In this document: positions 22,811-35,999 of the stretch, in pieces
Layout of the letters: every line of letters starts with the position of its first letter
How positions within the stretch are numbered: the stretch's first letter is position 1
NCBI RefSeq assembly: GCF_000237925.1
Contig: NW_017386000.1
Coordinates: 186,001-250,000, forward strand
Reading direction: 5' to 3'
DNA: 64,000 nt
Source: Schistosoma mansoni
Lineage: Eukaryota; Platyhelminthes; Trematoda; Strigeidida; Schistosomatidae
Notes under the pieces: model-generated
Database searches by the model: none
Seen by the model: only the letters and a program-made list of their open reading frames with translations
Told to the model about the DNA's origin: nothing
Made by a program: the position numbers and the translations under genes

Positions 22811-24559
22811 AGGTAAAAATGGGTTACGATAAGCCAACACTAGCCTTTACATGAAAAACTGAGAAGAAAGCCGAGTAGTTAGCTGAGTCAAAACCACAAT
22901 TAAATATGAAGTTGGAGGGAAGTGAAAAAATAAGTAATCTACCGAGCGAATAGATTCATTAGATCAGAAATTGTATGTTTTTGGCGTAAAAACACAGCAG
23001 CAGGTTGAGAAATGCAAATCACCTTAAGGCTGAACTCCCCGTTCGAAAAGCGCGCGTGTTTGGCATAAGAAATTGGCATCAATACCATTCATTCGTAACA
23101 CCCCACCTGACCACGAGGAGTCGTAATTAAATAAAACGTTTTGCCCCACAGACTTTTGTAGATTTAGGTTGTCTTCCCACCATCATTTTTACTGATCAGT
23201 AACGCCACTCTCCCTCCTTTTGTGATGTTAAGCTCTCATACGCTAGTGGTATACATGTATATTGTTTTAATCAAAGCTCTATATTGCACACCTTGTTGAA
23301 ATATACTGTCACTAGACAATTGGCTAAAAATGAAGCCCACTCTATACCCTATGAAATCTAAAAACAAAAAAGAGTTCAAACAGCTTCGAAAAAAAGGGAG
23401 ATAGCCATTTGTATCGGAATACTGTTTTCAGCACTTTATTTTATAATTATACAATTCCATACTTCCTTCTGAACTACCTTCATTTATACAGTTCCTTATC
23501 CACTCATACCTTGCCCACACTTATTTTTCTTTAACACATTAGTATGTTCTTACCTAATAAATACTTCAATAACAGACAAATAGACTAAATGGTTATACCT
23601 TAACTATTCCTCCATGAATATTGTGTGCTCTGCTTTTCGTCCTTCCCTTTTCTTACACCTTTTTCGGCCTCCTGCAGATACTCCACCGAAAACAGATATG
23701 GCACGGGTGACTTCGTCTTACACCGTTATTAAAGCTTCCGATATTCTGGAGGGATATAAGTTCGAAACTTCTAAAAGCCCCCAACTTCGCATGTATCTAT
23801 TCTCGACCATCAGTTGTATGTTGCAACGCTACCTCCATAAAGTGCGCCAAGTGTGATATTGACATGTTTCTTACGAAATCCATTTACATTCATATCTTAT
23901 GAAATATCAACCCAACTGAGTAATTTTCAACAGTGAATATTGTAACTTCTGTAACAATTTGATCTTGCCTGTAGACCGGCATGCCTCATGTAACAATCTG
24001 TTATTTGGTAATAAATTATTATTATCATTATTACTATTAGTTTCACGTTACAAGAAAATTAGACAGCTCAGGCTGTTTTTGTATTTTTGGTTAAACATCT
24101 ATTAAGTATATCACACTTTCATGAATTTAACCAATGGTATGTGTTACAAGATACTGGTCAAATAGTATGTGGTTTAGTGGCTATACGGACAGGCAACCGA
24201 TAGATGAACATGAAAACAGGAGTTTTAAGGTTGCAAAATTTATGAGCCGGACGATAAATGAGTAGGAGAAAACAAAGTCCGAATGTGAATAGTGATAATA
24301 AATTTCATACTAGTAGAATATGAACTAGAAAGAACTCACAAAATTTTGGGATATTTTCTGATCTTTTTATAATCGAACGGTTTCTGATTTTCGACTCGAG
24401 AAGACCAGTTGCATTAAGTTTTATCGGGTCGTGGTCCAAGGTATTTCAAAGGCTCAATGTTCGGAACACTATCAATGGTTGTGTAGACCAAGACAAAACT
24501 CAAGAAACGCAGTTATTTAAAAGTTATAAAAAAGGGACGTGAAGTATGTAACGAAAATC
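22811..24559. other. Intergenic stretch, nothing recognised
   Basis: AT-rich, with a short ATT-type microsatellite near 24010-24040. A frame at 23614-23856 has no recognisable family. Confidence 0.4.
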
Positions 24560-27500
24560 GGTTAGATGTTGGATGGAACATCGTTAAATGCAGCTTGGTT
24601 TAGGTAAGCTCCATCGATCATGTAGGAAACTCCGAATTAATACATAAGGCAGTTTAAGGAAGATTTAAATTAAGCATGCGCTTGGCTTGTTCGGATGTCT
24701 GCTGGTAACCTACTCCAGAGGCTTCTATAGAGTGTGTCAAGGAATGTTTACTTTAATTCGTTTGATAGTCTCGATATCTTTAGTACGAAATCCTGGTTCC
24801 AAGGGTTACAGTTATAATTTTTGGTAAATTTTAAAGTGTCACAATTTACTTTAATTTCATATAAAATTTTGAAAGATAAGGTAAGGCTAAGTTTAATTCG
24901 TCTTAACTCTAAGAGATCCAGTTTCCACGCTCCTCATACGTCTTTATATGGTAGGTCGGGTGTGAGAGGTCTTGTAAAATGGCGTTGTGCTTTCTCGATT
25001 TGCTGTCGGTCAATGGAACGCATACAGTCAAATACAACTGAGAGGTATTCTAGTAGAGGCCGAATACATACCTTACAAAGGGTCATTTTGGATTCCTATA
25101 GGTAAAAATTACAGTTGATAAATCCAATAGGTCTACGGGCTTTAGAGACTTGGGATGTAGCCTGTCTGGTAAATGACTTTTGGAATACTTCACTTCCGAA
25201 TCGCACATGCTAGTCAGCTGTCTAAATTCCAGTTTTTTCAGCTGCCAGCTTATTTGCGGATTAAACGCGCCAAAATACGTGTGATCAGATTTTTCAGTAT
25301 TAAGAGAGGAAAAGCTTGAATCACACCAATCTTGGAGTCTATCCAGATCGTTTTGTATCGTACGGCTAACATTTAAACCGCAACGTGAGTCGAATGCATG
25401 TACTAATTTAAGGTCAACAGCAATTAGAGACGATTTTCCAAGTGTGAAGCAATTGTATATGTCGTTAACATACAAGACGAGCAATAGGGGCTCAATAACT
25501 AAGCCCTGGAGGATACCACTAATAATGTTCTGAAGGTCAGACTAGTGTAACCCTACTTTCGTTGACTGAGTTCAGTCATTTTAGGAGGATGGGATCCATT
25601 TATGTATCTTACCTACTATAACAAATGTCATTAATTTAAATAAAAGAGAAGAGTGCTGTACTTTGTCAAACGCCTTAGTAAAGTCAAAGGAGATAGTGAC
25701 GACTTGCTTCCCTTCATCTCTATTGTTAATTACATGATCAAAGTATTCTAGATGAAAGATTTTGCATGAATTTTCAGAAACAAATCAATGATGTGAAGAT
25801 ATAGTCAATTGCTGCCTATCTAAATGACTGCCGATCGTCTTTAGGAATAGATGAAACGTGATGTTGAACAAAGAACCGTCATCGCAAATTCCTCAGTTTA
25901 CATCTCAATTTGGTAAAAGCATAATCAGAGTAAGAGGTGTATGGTTTTTTGTTATAGTTGGAGAGATTAAGTCCAGACAGGTCTTGAAAATAAAATAAAG
26001 AAAATCTAGCGTAGTATTGTAGTGAACAAGGAGATGAGTGGGGACAATCGAATGTATTTAAGCACAAATTACAGGATATCTCACTAAAATCTGATAACCA
26101 TAAAGTAAACAGTTAATTTGCAAACTATCAATCAATTGTCTCAATCTTGACTGTTCCTTCCGCAAATATAAGTCCACTTCTCTGATATCATTTTTCATGC
26201 ATTTGCATACCGATCGCGCTTCGTTCCTGTTCTTTCTTTATCAATCTTCTGCCAAAATTGATTTTATGCCTGACCATTAACATATACTACTTATGTGGAT
26301 ATAAGCAACCCACACCACAGTATCTACGTTACCGGAAGAAAGAAATCATTTCAATCAAGACCACGTAGAGTAATTTCAGAGTAAGACTAGTCAGTGTTTG
26401 TAAAGCTTCCGATAGAATTTTTGAGAAACTTTGTTTCACTGAAAATACAAGAGCACTTTCGCGCAATTAGTTGACAGGCCACAACTTTGTGATCACTATC
26501 TGAAGATTCAAGACTAATGCATTCAGCATGTGTTGGGACATTGTGTATGGAAATTAAGTCTAATAGGCTAGTATTTCTGGTGGGCTTGTTGACTACTTGC
26601 GTTCATTTTTTGTTTCTGTTATTTAAATAAACTTTTCGAAGTGAGAAGGACTACGTAATGGATTCCAATCAACAGATGACATATCAAAATCACCACCTAT
26701 TAACATAGCTACAGGTAATGACGATAAGTATGTAAATACTTGGTTTCAATGTGTATCCATTGCACGAGCGGCGTTTGGTAGTCTATAAATGCAACCTATT
26801 ATAAAATGCTGATGGGCACAATCATCTGTGGTGATAAATATAGCGTCATCTAACAGTTCAAGACCGTCTGAGAAGACTACAGTGGACAGAATATCAGATC
26901 TCACATATCTTATGCAGCCTTCACCTTTGCCTTGGTTTCGATCTTCACGGTATGTTTGAAGACCATCTACACAGTGTTACATCAGAAATATCAGGTGTGT
27001 ACCAGGTTTCAGCAATCACAACACAGCAGGGATTGAACACATAAGCTAGAGATCTAGGATTAGCCACATTATTGCAGAGAGAGCGTGAATTAAATAAAAC
27101 GATGAAAAGTTGAGAACAGATAATGAAACTGGATAAATCCTCAACTAACCAAGTGGAAAGATAGTCATTTTGTCCAACGTTTATGCATGTGTGATTTGAG
27201 TACTGTTCTCCATAACTGGTAAATGATCCTCGGTTGAGATGTGATAGCTGCTTGGAGAGAGGGATAATTCACTACTAAGATCCACAGGAATAGTTGTGGT
27301 AGGGTGGGACGAGTCGGCGAATTATGTATCTGGCAATCCATCGGAAGAGTCAGTCATTGAGCTATTACAACTAAATGGGTTGGATGTGTGTCACCACATG
27401 TTGCACATTCAAGTACTTTGCTGCGCGAAAAACCTGGATTAAAATTAGAAATGTCATGTTTCCTGGTTGGAGTTGGAATCTGTATCTTATTCAAAGATTT

Positions 27501-28130
27501 GTGATCTCCAAATTCATCCAGATATACCGAATGGTTTGTGGTATGTGAACTTACATCATGCTCATTGTACATGCTCTTTACAATATTGGAAACTGTCTCT
27601 AGTTGGCTATTTGCAGTAAAACGATCATGCCGCCCTATCGCCTCACGTCTTCTTACACTGCCATGACAGGACTTTAAGTCTGGATTGATTTCTACGTTAT
27701 TGTGTGGATCAAAAGGGGTTTTGTGGATATTTCAGTATTTTCATGGTTGATATTTGATGGGCTAATGTTTTTATTCAAATTAACAAATTATTTAGCATCG
27801 TTACATCAGCTAAATTCAAACGGGGGGCATGTCGATTCGCCCAAATTTTTCTTGGGCGGATGAATCGGCAGTTGACGTTCAGAATACCAAAGTCTTACCG
27901 TTGATGTACCGCACGGAAAGATGTAGAGGTTATCACACGGGAAATCAGGCAATTAAAATTATATTTGCGGGTAAGACGCGTAAAGTTTAGAAGATGAAGG
28001 TTCGACATCGTCAGGTACTGAATCGTCAGACATAGGAATTACAGATTTCGACCTGTTTGTTGGTTTAAAATCTGGTGATTGCAATTTTTTACCGGAGTTA
28101 CTGGCCATGATTCGAAGCTGTGCGGATATT
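24560..28130 (-). mobile_element. CR1/jockey-like LINE, decayed, near full length
   Basis: On the minus strand, ORF1 starts at about 28108 (MASNSGKKLQSPDFKPTNRS). An ORF1 part with CATCGDTHPTHL lies at 27354-27572. An endonuclease remnant (ETWYTPDISDVTL) lies near 26950-27030. The RT C-terminal half at 25083-25484 starts LVLYVNDIYNCF, and its catalytic box has decayed to IAVDLKLV from an expected ADDL. The ORF2 end (SLWSRLPADIRTSQA) lies near 24690. Numerous stops break it. Confidence 0.75.
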
Positions 28131-29408
28131 TAAATATTTAGTATATTTAGGTATATAGATGTTGTTAAGTGGTAATTGGGTTAATACAAGAATCAGTGGC
28201 TGTAGATATAGAATGTATTTTGGAGACAAGGTGTTCAGTTATTAAGTTTGTTGATAAATATATTTCAGATAGTATAATGAATAAATTAATTCATATCAAT
28301 GTCAACCGATAGGGGCTTATATAAAAGATGTAGGATAGCAGGTCTGTGATAAGTGTCCTACACACTTATTTTTCAGATACAAAATGTATCCAAAATACAA
28401 GATGGAACGATAAACTAAGTATAGCATACTCTACGAATGAATAAGTCTAAACGTATCTAAACCACGAGGAGAAATGTTACCACTTTCAGATTTCGCGTGC
28501 TCATTTTCAACACATATTGTATACAAATTCTATTGCATATGGTGGGTCACAAATAGAGAAAAGTTCCGCTTTGGTTAATAAACGTAGAACAATTTAAATG
28601 CCTTAGCTAGAATTGGTAGACGACAGCAATTCTAATGCCGATTAGTCTTTGGTGTAGTGAAAAATGATTATTATCGTGATCGATTGTGATCAAAGGAAGC
28701 TTGCCAGTTTTTTCCAAGTAGAAGTTTATTTAAATGGAATATATGAGCAACGACAAGGACTAACTATATGATTCGCGCGATGAAAATATTTAGCTGGTAC
28801 TCTGAACAGGCAGGTTTCATTAAGCGAGTGTGCTTTTAGTGAATTGGAAATCACTGAAACTGCACGTATTTAAAGTAAATCTAAAGAGGAAAATTTCTAG
28901 ACATTCGACCCTATAGTCCATTAAAACCTACGAAACTTTGGCGGTCTAACTTTAAGTACTGTTTATTATATGCCTTATGTTCACACTTTATCATATTTGA
29001 TTTGTCGATTTCGTGTTTATTAGCCCAATCTTTGGGGTTTTCCTATATCCATTTTCCGCACATATCAGGTTAGCGAAACATTAAAGTAAAAAAGAAATTG
29101 TGAATCGAGCTTACTTAGTGTTGTCATGTAGAATTATGGACTTGTACGTTATTAGTACTGCTATAACATTAGACCCAATCCTGAAATCGGAGACTTTTTA
29201 TGATGTGACTACCCAATCTATAAGATCTTACGAGAAAGTCACATCATTGTCCACACTGACTCTTCCTATCTTAAAAATCACCAATATGATGTTACATGCT
29301 TCTGGAAAACACATTTTGGCTGGAAATTGAACAATATATTTATTATGAATAAAAGGGTTAAGTCACATAAGAATGACGACGCATGTAAGGTGCTATCTCG
29401 TGTTTAGC
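28131..29408. other. Intergenic or intronic stretch, nothing recognised
   Basis: No repeat or coding signal that I can name. The plus-strand frame at 29100-29330 starts at TTG and resembles no family. Confidence 0.35.
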
Positions 29409-29612
29409 TTTGAGGATTGTGTGGCTAGGACCAATAACAAAACACTACTTCCCCACTGGAATCAAGTTGACGTTGAATCGGTACCAATTAGAGTGAGGTT
29501 GTCACTCACCAGAGGTTATGAAAAAAATAATAATGATCCTCTAGGTATTGATAAGCCGAAAGACAAGTCAAAAAGAAGGCAGCAACAACTGATCAAGAAA
29601 TACATGTTATAA
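29409..29612 (+). CDS. Unidentified possible terminal exon, copy 1 of FEDCV-RTN motif
   Basis: The frame starts after TGTTTAG and reads FEDCVARTNNKTLLPHWNQ, ending in KSKRRQQQLIKKYML and a stop. The first 28 bp match 30562-30589 with one mismatch, which looks like a duplicated exon start. The composition (basic, Gln-rich end) is protein-like, but no family is recognised. It could also be a coincidence of a short repeat. Confidence 0.3.
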   Translation, partial: FEDCVARTNNKTLLPHWNQVDVESVPIRVRLSLTRGYEKNNNDPLGIDKPKDKSKRRQQQLIKKYML

Positions 29613-30235
29613 GTCCAACTGTTTAGGTTTAATTGTTAACACGCGCAAAATAAAAATCTACGTGAAGATTATTCATGAGTTAAACAAAGTGAGATTTAAA
29701 TAATTAAGTATGGTCTAGTGTAGAGATATTTTAATAAGTCGCAGTAAGATGCGAAGTAATAGCTGTAGGTTAATAGCTTAACTTAGGGGTAGCACAAGTA
29801 TTTTGTATTTAGAAATATAAAAACAATCAATATTGTATCACTGCTTATTTCGGTATTAATTTGACTCAAATTAGAAGGTCATTTGACGTCTTTGTCGGTG
29901 TGCTTTTCATATGAGTCGATTTCCGATGGCATCTGTATTATTAGGCTAACTGAAAGAGCAGAAGTATAAACACAGAGAGAATTCCAACTAGTGTTTCAGT
30001 CGAATTGTCAAGTTCAATATGGTTTATTTAATTGTGTGGAGATCTCATCATAGTTTGCCGGTGATAGAAATTAATAAAACCATCGACACATATGAATGGT
30101 TATCAAAAATTCATTTAATACGTAAAAATTGTGACAATTATGTGAATTACGGACAGGTAGCTAATATTAGTTTGTTAAATATGACTGGATCCATGAGAAA
30201 CATGGTCTAGACTAAATGTTTTGGTGTTCAATAGG

Positions 30236-30345
30236 CGAATTATTTATATGTGGTGTTCATCTTGTGGTTCTAATAAGGCGTGGCAACTTGAACTGATACA
30301 TGTTTACGCCTGATCCTACGTTATAGCTGACTGATTGACCGGCTG
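30236..30345 (+). mobile_element. 3' end of RTE-like LINE (type B)
   Basis: GGCGTGGCAACTTGAACTGA is followed by CTACGTTATAGCTGACTGAT. This is the plus-strand counterpart of the type B terminus at 4548-4632 and ends in a TGACTGA-type tail. It is strongly 5'-truncated. Confidence 0.65.
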
Positions 30346-30561
30346 ATAGAGCATACAAGTTAGTTGCAAGTACGGAGTTTATCATACATTAGAAAACTAC
30401 TGATTTGAAATGTAGTGATTGAAAACTGTTGAAATCATCAAGGCCTGTGTCACAAACATAGGCTGTCTGGTGTTGCACGATGCTTACGGCTTTCATCACT
30501 GTCATCCTTCTCTCCGTGCTAAATGTTGAATATCTATTTTCCCATCTATCTAATGCTCAAG

Positions 30562-30865
30562 TTTGAGGATTGTGTGGTTAGGACCAATACCACTACGGTT
30601 ATACACTCAACTACGTTATTAAGTCTGGACACTGGAAAAGTAAATATGGTTTATGTTGAGAATGTCTTTTGGTGCTCACCTGCCGATTACTCAGTGCAAA
30701 TTGATGCATCTTTAAGGTAAATTATTGTCATACCATATGTTCTCTTGTAGATACATTTCAAGCGTCCCGCTTAATAATGGCAGACTCATGTGTTTTGTTA
30801 ACGAACATGATGATGATTTGTTTCACCCTGACTATCTATTTAAGAAACGTCCATTAGAACCTTGA
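30562..30865 (+). CDS. Unidentified gene, two last exons with a 34-bp intron
   Basis: Exon a (30562-30716) reads FEDCVVRTNTTTVIHST and ends DASLR at donor AG/GTAAATT. The intron 30717-30750 is 34 bp and ends TTGTAG. Exon b (30751-30865) continues in phase as YISSVPLNNGRLMCFVNEHD and ends KKRPLEP and a stop. The phase match and the micro-intron size support a real gene. I do not recognise the protein. Upstream exons may include 30019-30126 (MVYLIVWRSHHSLPVIEI). An LTR or LINE remnant cannot be excluded. Confidence 0.45.
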
Positions 30866-30949
30866 ATGATGAATTTCAACAATGGCGACGTATTAATTAT
30901 ATTTTTATACCATTTATTCCAAACAACACCTGAACTCATTTCGTACTGT

Positions 30950-31260
30950 TGGTCTCCTGATAGTGTCGTTTGCCTCAAAGGCATCAAAAGAATTTGTCAG
31001 CAGCCCAGCTTTTACTAACCCATTTCAAGTAACATTCTTGAAGATATCCCCCGGACGAATCTGGTTAGAGATTTTTTATTGATCGTAATACAGCGCTTTT
31101 CACAATAACCACAGAATCTGTTGGCAAGCCGTCATTATCGCGATTTATTATTGGCCACTCATCATCTTTCCTAGGAAACACTTTGCTAAAATATTGTGAT
31201 AAAGCTTCCGCTTTCACATCACTTCCTGCTAGTATCAATGGATTTGTTTGTACCAAATGT
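30950..31260 (-). mobile_element. CR1/jockey-like LINE linker fragment
   Basis: The minus-strand frame contains KAEALSQYFSKVFPRKDD and IVKSAVLRSIKNL. This is typical of the segment between endonuclease and RT in schistosome CR1-like LINEs. It is 5'- and 3'-truncated. Confidence 0.55.
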
Positions 31261-32069
31261 GGTGGGGACCCATGATTTATGTAAGTTTGCCTTTTTTACA
31301 CGTATACAAATTTTGCGGAGTATTTCCACAATTCCTAACCAAATACTTTTCACATGAACACTTAGCTTTACTTTATGGCACTTTGCAAGCATTGCTAGTT
31401 TTACAATAGTTGGATCCGTACTGTTCAGAGACCGAAAAGATAAACGGTAAGAAAATGTTCACGTGTTCAATATCTTTAGTTACAATGTAAGTACGTGACA
31501 ATACACGTGTTATTAATAATTCGAATCGATTTTATACAGAACATTAAACTTGCACATCATATACGAAACCGGGCTCTTACCTATGCTATCTATCCACTAG
31601 CATAAAGTTGGATTGTGAGTAGTCTACAAAGCAATAGAACCAAGCTCATACTGCGCGTTATAATTAACTGAATGTCTTCTGAAATTTATCCCTAAACAAG
31701 AAACGTCTGTTCAGCATCGGCCGTCTAAACTGTTTATTTGTACAATAAGTGTATTTTCTAGGTCTCAGTCAGTATAAAGATTATATTTCTGACGTTTCGT
31801 GACTAAGTTTCGTGAATAAGTAACCGAAATGGATTGACAGTAATATAAAGGAAACAATGCAGAACATTGTTAGTACAGTCAGAGTCATAGTGGTTTTGAC
31901 TATTTCAATGTTTGGGTATTCTTAGCCAAGGCGGATCTGTACGACCTGTCACTGCATCAACTTGTGAGAGAGTATGGATATGACAAATGTATGCATTCGT
32001 AGAGTCAACTAGTGGGGTTAAAATTAGGTGTGTGTGTGTGTGTAGATTGTGTGAAAAATAAATAAGTTC
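31261..32069. other. Intergenic stretch, nothing recognised
   Basis: Contains a (GT)n run near 32029-32042. No coding signal seen. Confidence 0.4.
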
Positions 32070-33840
32070 AGATGTGGTTGTTTAGATAGACAGTCCAGGT
32101 TGGATGAACGCTCAGGACTTCTGTCCTCTTAAGGGCAGAGGAATTTACTATTATGTGAAACGTCTCGACCACTTACCTCTCTTTATAGTTGGAAAATCCC
32201 TTCTGAGTTATTTTGATATTTTTAACATCAATCCGGTGGTTACTGAAAATAAGGATGTGCCGCTATTTCCGATTTAGTTTGTAAAATTTTCAATTCTGCA
32301 GGATTATGAGGTCTTTTTGTGCAACTTGGACGTCCCCTGACACAAGGTGAGATCTCACGGGAGGACTCTTCCAAACAGAACACATTACAATCGTCAAGAC
32401 TTATTTGGTAGACACAGTTTCGTGTATAAGTGAAAGAAATTGTACCTTTTATTCGGACTAAAGCTCTTCTTAGCGTGCCAGAAAGCTTAAATTTTGTATG
32501 TTTTCACTATCCGTCGTAATTCTTCTTTCACACCTTGATGGTAAGGTCAAACCACAGTACCAATCCGAGGTCTTTAGTCAGGATAATTATGTGCAAACAG
32601 GCTATTTTATCTTAATGTGACGTTAGCAATATTCTTAGTAAAGTTAATAAAACGTAGGATGTTTATTTTATTCACTTTTTCTTTCAGCTTGTCTTCTTCT
32701 GAAGTAATTGCCCTGTCTTCTCTTCTGAGGATGTTTAGGGCTATGGAAGATTTCACACTGAATGGATGTGCAGAGTTAAAATCAATATGCTGACTTGAGT
32801 GTGTCAGTTTTCAGTGTATGGCTAGATTAAGACAATCACTAAGATTCCTTTCAACGAAACAGTCTGAGAAAGGCGGTTCTCTACGTTCATCTTCCTTTTC
32901 GAAATTAAATTTGATGTGTTCTGAGAGCATGAATATGTATTTGCGGAAATTTCTGAGAATAGTGCTTTTAACAATTACGAATGTTTTTTTACATATATAT
33001 GCCAGATACGAGACCTGATGGTGCTTGCAATAATACGCGTCTCAATGTGGGGTATAAATAAATTAACAACAATCAGAGATACTGGATATCCCACGGCTAC
33101 TCTATTCCTTTATTTTTATGAGATCCATCTGAAAGCGAAGAGTGTTTGATTCAAGCATGGTTTGAGGGATTTCCCGATCAAACTAATACTTAATGGATAC
33201 GCACCAGATGGAGTATTATCATCCTCTAGCAAACCATCGACGAAATCAATCGGAATGCTAGTGTATAAATATACAATATTATAGCTTACCATCGTTTCCT
33301 TCTTGCTGTTGGATAACTCTGGTATATTTGACTTGAATACGCGTGAATCGTTTACGACATTCATTATGTTGTGTTGAAGTGGAATCAGTATGTTGCTTAG
33401 ATATTTAGATATAGTATATGTGAGAGTATTTGCGAAGTGCATTACGGGTCTTAAAAGAATGTCAGGCTTGTTAATTTCTGGTAGTCCGTAGAAGCGTAAC
33501 GTGGTGTTAGATTCAGGGTGTAAAACATACCATAAAGATACGTCTATGTATGGCTTAAGTTCTTTCGGAAGTTCACTTGTCTCTGTTATAGCTTTATTTT
33601 CGATCACGTGAAACTATTTTGAATCTATTTTTAAGTATGGTCCCGTCGATAGATAATTAAGAGACTTTTCTTAATAGTCGCTTTTGTTCATGACCACTGC
33701 TGTATTCCCTTCGCCAGGTTTGGTAATTACAATGGTTCTATATTTCTGCAATGAGCGCAAAGCTTATGGTGGGCCCATACGTATTTTTTCGAGACCGTAA
33801 TTTTGAGTTCACTCACGAACATTAAGAAGTTACTTTTCCA
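32070..33840 (-). mobile_element. Penelope-like element, decayed RT plus GIY-YIG endonuclease
   Basis: On the minus strand, the order fits a Penelope-like element. TIVITKPGEGNTAVVMN lies near 33730. The 163-codon block at 33116-33607 holds LRFYGLPEINKPDILLRP, a degenerate TYTISKYLSNIL and SYNIVYLYTSIPIDF. Then come VGYPVSLIVVNLF and IWHIYV near 33000-33070 (the expected YVDD is lost), and the RT end HIDFNSAHPFSVKSSIA near 32740. The C-terminal end near 32330-32430 (CVYQISLDDCNVFCLEESSR) is a degraded GIY-YIG endonuclease. Stops and frameshifts make it inactive. Confidence 0.8.
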
Positions 33841-34038
33841 CTTGCTAGTTCAGGTTTTTTGTATATTTAGAATGTATTCATCCGAATCTGAAGGCATTAG
33901 ACATGCTAGAGATTCAACAGAGTTACACTGATTAAACTTGATAAATAAGCCTCCATTCAGCAGAATAAAACCAAGCATTTGGTTTGTATAAAATCCAAAC
34001 TGCGTTTGGTGAAGAATAACTGTCGGGTAAAAATGAAG

Positions 34039-34240
34039 TCACGCGTGCACTTGGATAATTTGGGTAACATGCCTCCAAATCGGTTGCGATGACTTACTTA
34101 CACTTGTTACTCCCAATGGAGCATAGGCCACCGACCAGCATTCTCCGACCCACTCTGTCCTGGGCCTTCCTTTCTCAATCCTTTCTGGATAGATCAAGTG
34201 AAAATTCCGTTTTAGAGGTTGCGCTATAACACAAAGTGTT
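34039..34240 (-). mobile_element. 3' end of RTE-like LINE (type C)
   Basis: KGRPRTEWVGECWSVAYAPL, followed by SVSKSS, on the minus strand matches the terminal block at 5930-6010. Confidence 0.6.
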
Positions 34241-34599
34241 TCAAATTCTGGGAAAGTGCTCCAATTTACAGCCAAAATGCACGATCCCAGTCAAATCAAA
34301 CAGCACAATCAAAGTGGGAACAATCAATATGACAGCCGCTAGAATAATATCAATTAAAACAAATTAGATACAGTTCAAGAAGAAACATAGAAGTCCAATG
34401 AAAGCGATAGAAAATTGAGAAAACTATTATGAAATTAAACATTACAGTCTCAATTGGCACCGAAAAGATTAACAATATGTACAAATAAAGAAACCATTAA
34501 GAAGAATTTGCGAATGTATACATGGAGGGATTTTCACCCTCAAAATGGATCTTACAGTTTGTACATGTGAAAGTTCAGTTTCAGCGTCATAACATACAT

Positions 34600-35050
34600 T
34601 CACAGGCAGCCCAGAGCTCTTTCGTGCCTGGAGTCGTCCCGACCATCATCACTAATTTTGGTCTGTTTGCATTGGCAAGAATGCCATTTTGATTGAAGAA
34701 CACCTCACAGACATTTGAAAGACTTATGGATGAGGTCATTAAAGTCATAGAATTTGTTTTCGTGTATACTAAAGATGTGTTAATAGCTAGCAATTTGTTG
34801 TTGCTACATCAACTAATTGCAAGATTTCAGAGATTTGGTATAGTTACTAGTCCATCCAATTGCATTTCGAGGGTCAAAAACCTAGATAATCTAGGCAACT
34901 CGACCGACAAACACGGAATCAAACCGTTAGACGAATAATTGTAGCCATCAAAAATTTTGCAGAACCAGATTAATTGAATGAACTTCGACGTTTCTTGGGG
35001 TTGATTAATTCTTATAGTCGGTACCTCTACTGGCGTATGCCCTAGGAGGA
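34600..35050 (+). mobile_element. Decayed Ty3/gypsy RT fragment
   Basis: FGLFALARMPF is followed after a stop by NTSQTFERLMDEVI and FVFVYTKDVLIAS (the catalytic YxDD has become YTKD). Then come KHGIKPLDE and a decayed LRRFLGLINSYSR. This is the central part of a gypsy RT, unrelated in sequence detail to the complete element that follows. Positions 35051-35557 show nothing recognisable. Confidence 0.6.
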
Positions 35051-35557
35051 GTTATATTGTGAAATGTATATTCCATGATCTTGAAACGACATTTTTCTCT
35101 ATTTGCCATACATAAAATACGGCCACATTTATATCCAATATCTTTTGTCTCTCTGTATGTTTGGGTAGGAAACGGTTGTAATTGTTTAGTTGTGTACATA
35201 CGCTACCACAGTTGTTAAAAAATGAACGATATCTCTGACATCTGTTCTTCTGCTTCATTAGCCACGGCCTTTTAAGGTCCTTTTAGTGTTATAACATCTT
35301 TTTTGGCCATTATACATGACGTTGGAGTTTTGCCCTGGATTGATATTTAAATAATACTACTGGATTTGAGCTTTCTCATTACGCCGTTGATGTCATAACA
35401 TGCAGAGTAACATCCGTCAATCAAGTGAACTCATTTGTGATTGTTTCATCAAAGAGTGGTTTACAACCGTTCGTTTCATAACAACTAAAATTACAGTTAT
35501 AATATAGATGGTATATTAAATGACAAGGTAAAGTTACTGTTTTGCTTTGCTCATAGA

Positions 35558-35672
35558 CAAATATTTCGGTTCTGGATGTTCATTTCTTTTGGTATTTCGT
35601 CCTTAAATTTGTGCACCGTTATGTCTCGAATCACTTCCTGTGCTGAGATCCACCACAAGCTTTCCATTGGCT
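35558..35672 (-). pseudogene. Downstream half of an open frame split by the LTR element
   Basis: If the LTR element and one GGCT copy are removed, the frame from 41206 down to 41011 continues without a stop through CCAATGGAAAGC. It reads MESLWWISAQEVIRDITVHK and ends MNIQNRNICL and a stop near 35558. The joined frame is about 114 codons. The protein is not recognised. It could be a host exon or a remnant of another element. Confidence 0.4.
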
Positions 35673-35998
35673 TGTAGCTGTAAATAATTCCCCAAAATCA
35701 ATAGCTCATTAAGTGTTCGACATTGGATGCTGACCATGTTGTTTAAGTGGACTTGTTTAACTGAAGGCTTTCGGTCATGCATCCGTACCAGATCACGTTT
35801 CAACACGGCGTGGGGCACAGCTCCTACGTTTCATTAGCCAGCTTATAGAAAAGGTCCTCGATATATTGGTAATGAATCAAATATATCTTTCCTGCCTCTT
35901 CTCGTCTGACTTCTGATTTCTATCTGACTGGGAACGATCGAATATAGAAGGTGCTACTGGTAGCTAGTTGTAAAACTAGAACATCCGTTGCATCGTCA
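35673..35998 (+). repeat. 5' LTR of the complete Ty3/gypsy element
   Basis: 326 bp, starting TGTAGCTG and ending CGTCA. It differs from the 3' LTR at three sites (GTG/GTA, AAT/AAC, CGT/CAT), all transitions. It is flanked on the left by GGCT, also present after the 3' LTR. Confidence 0.95.
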
Positions 35999-35999
35999 T

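Noticed and set aside
35603-35818. Minus-strand 71-codon frames across each LTR
   Set aside because: Present in both LTRs, so repeat-derived, and without a protein family match.
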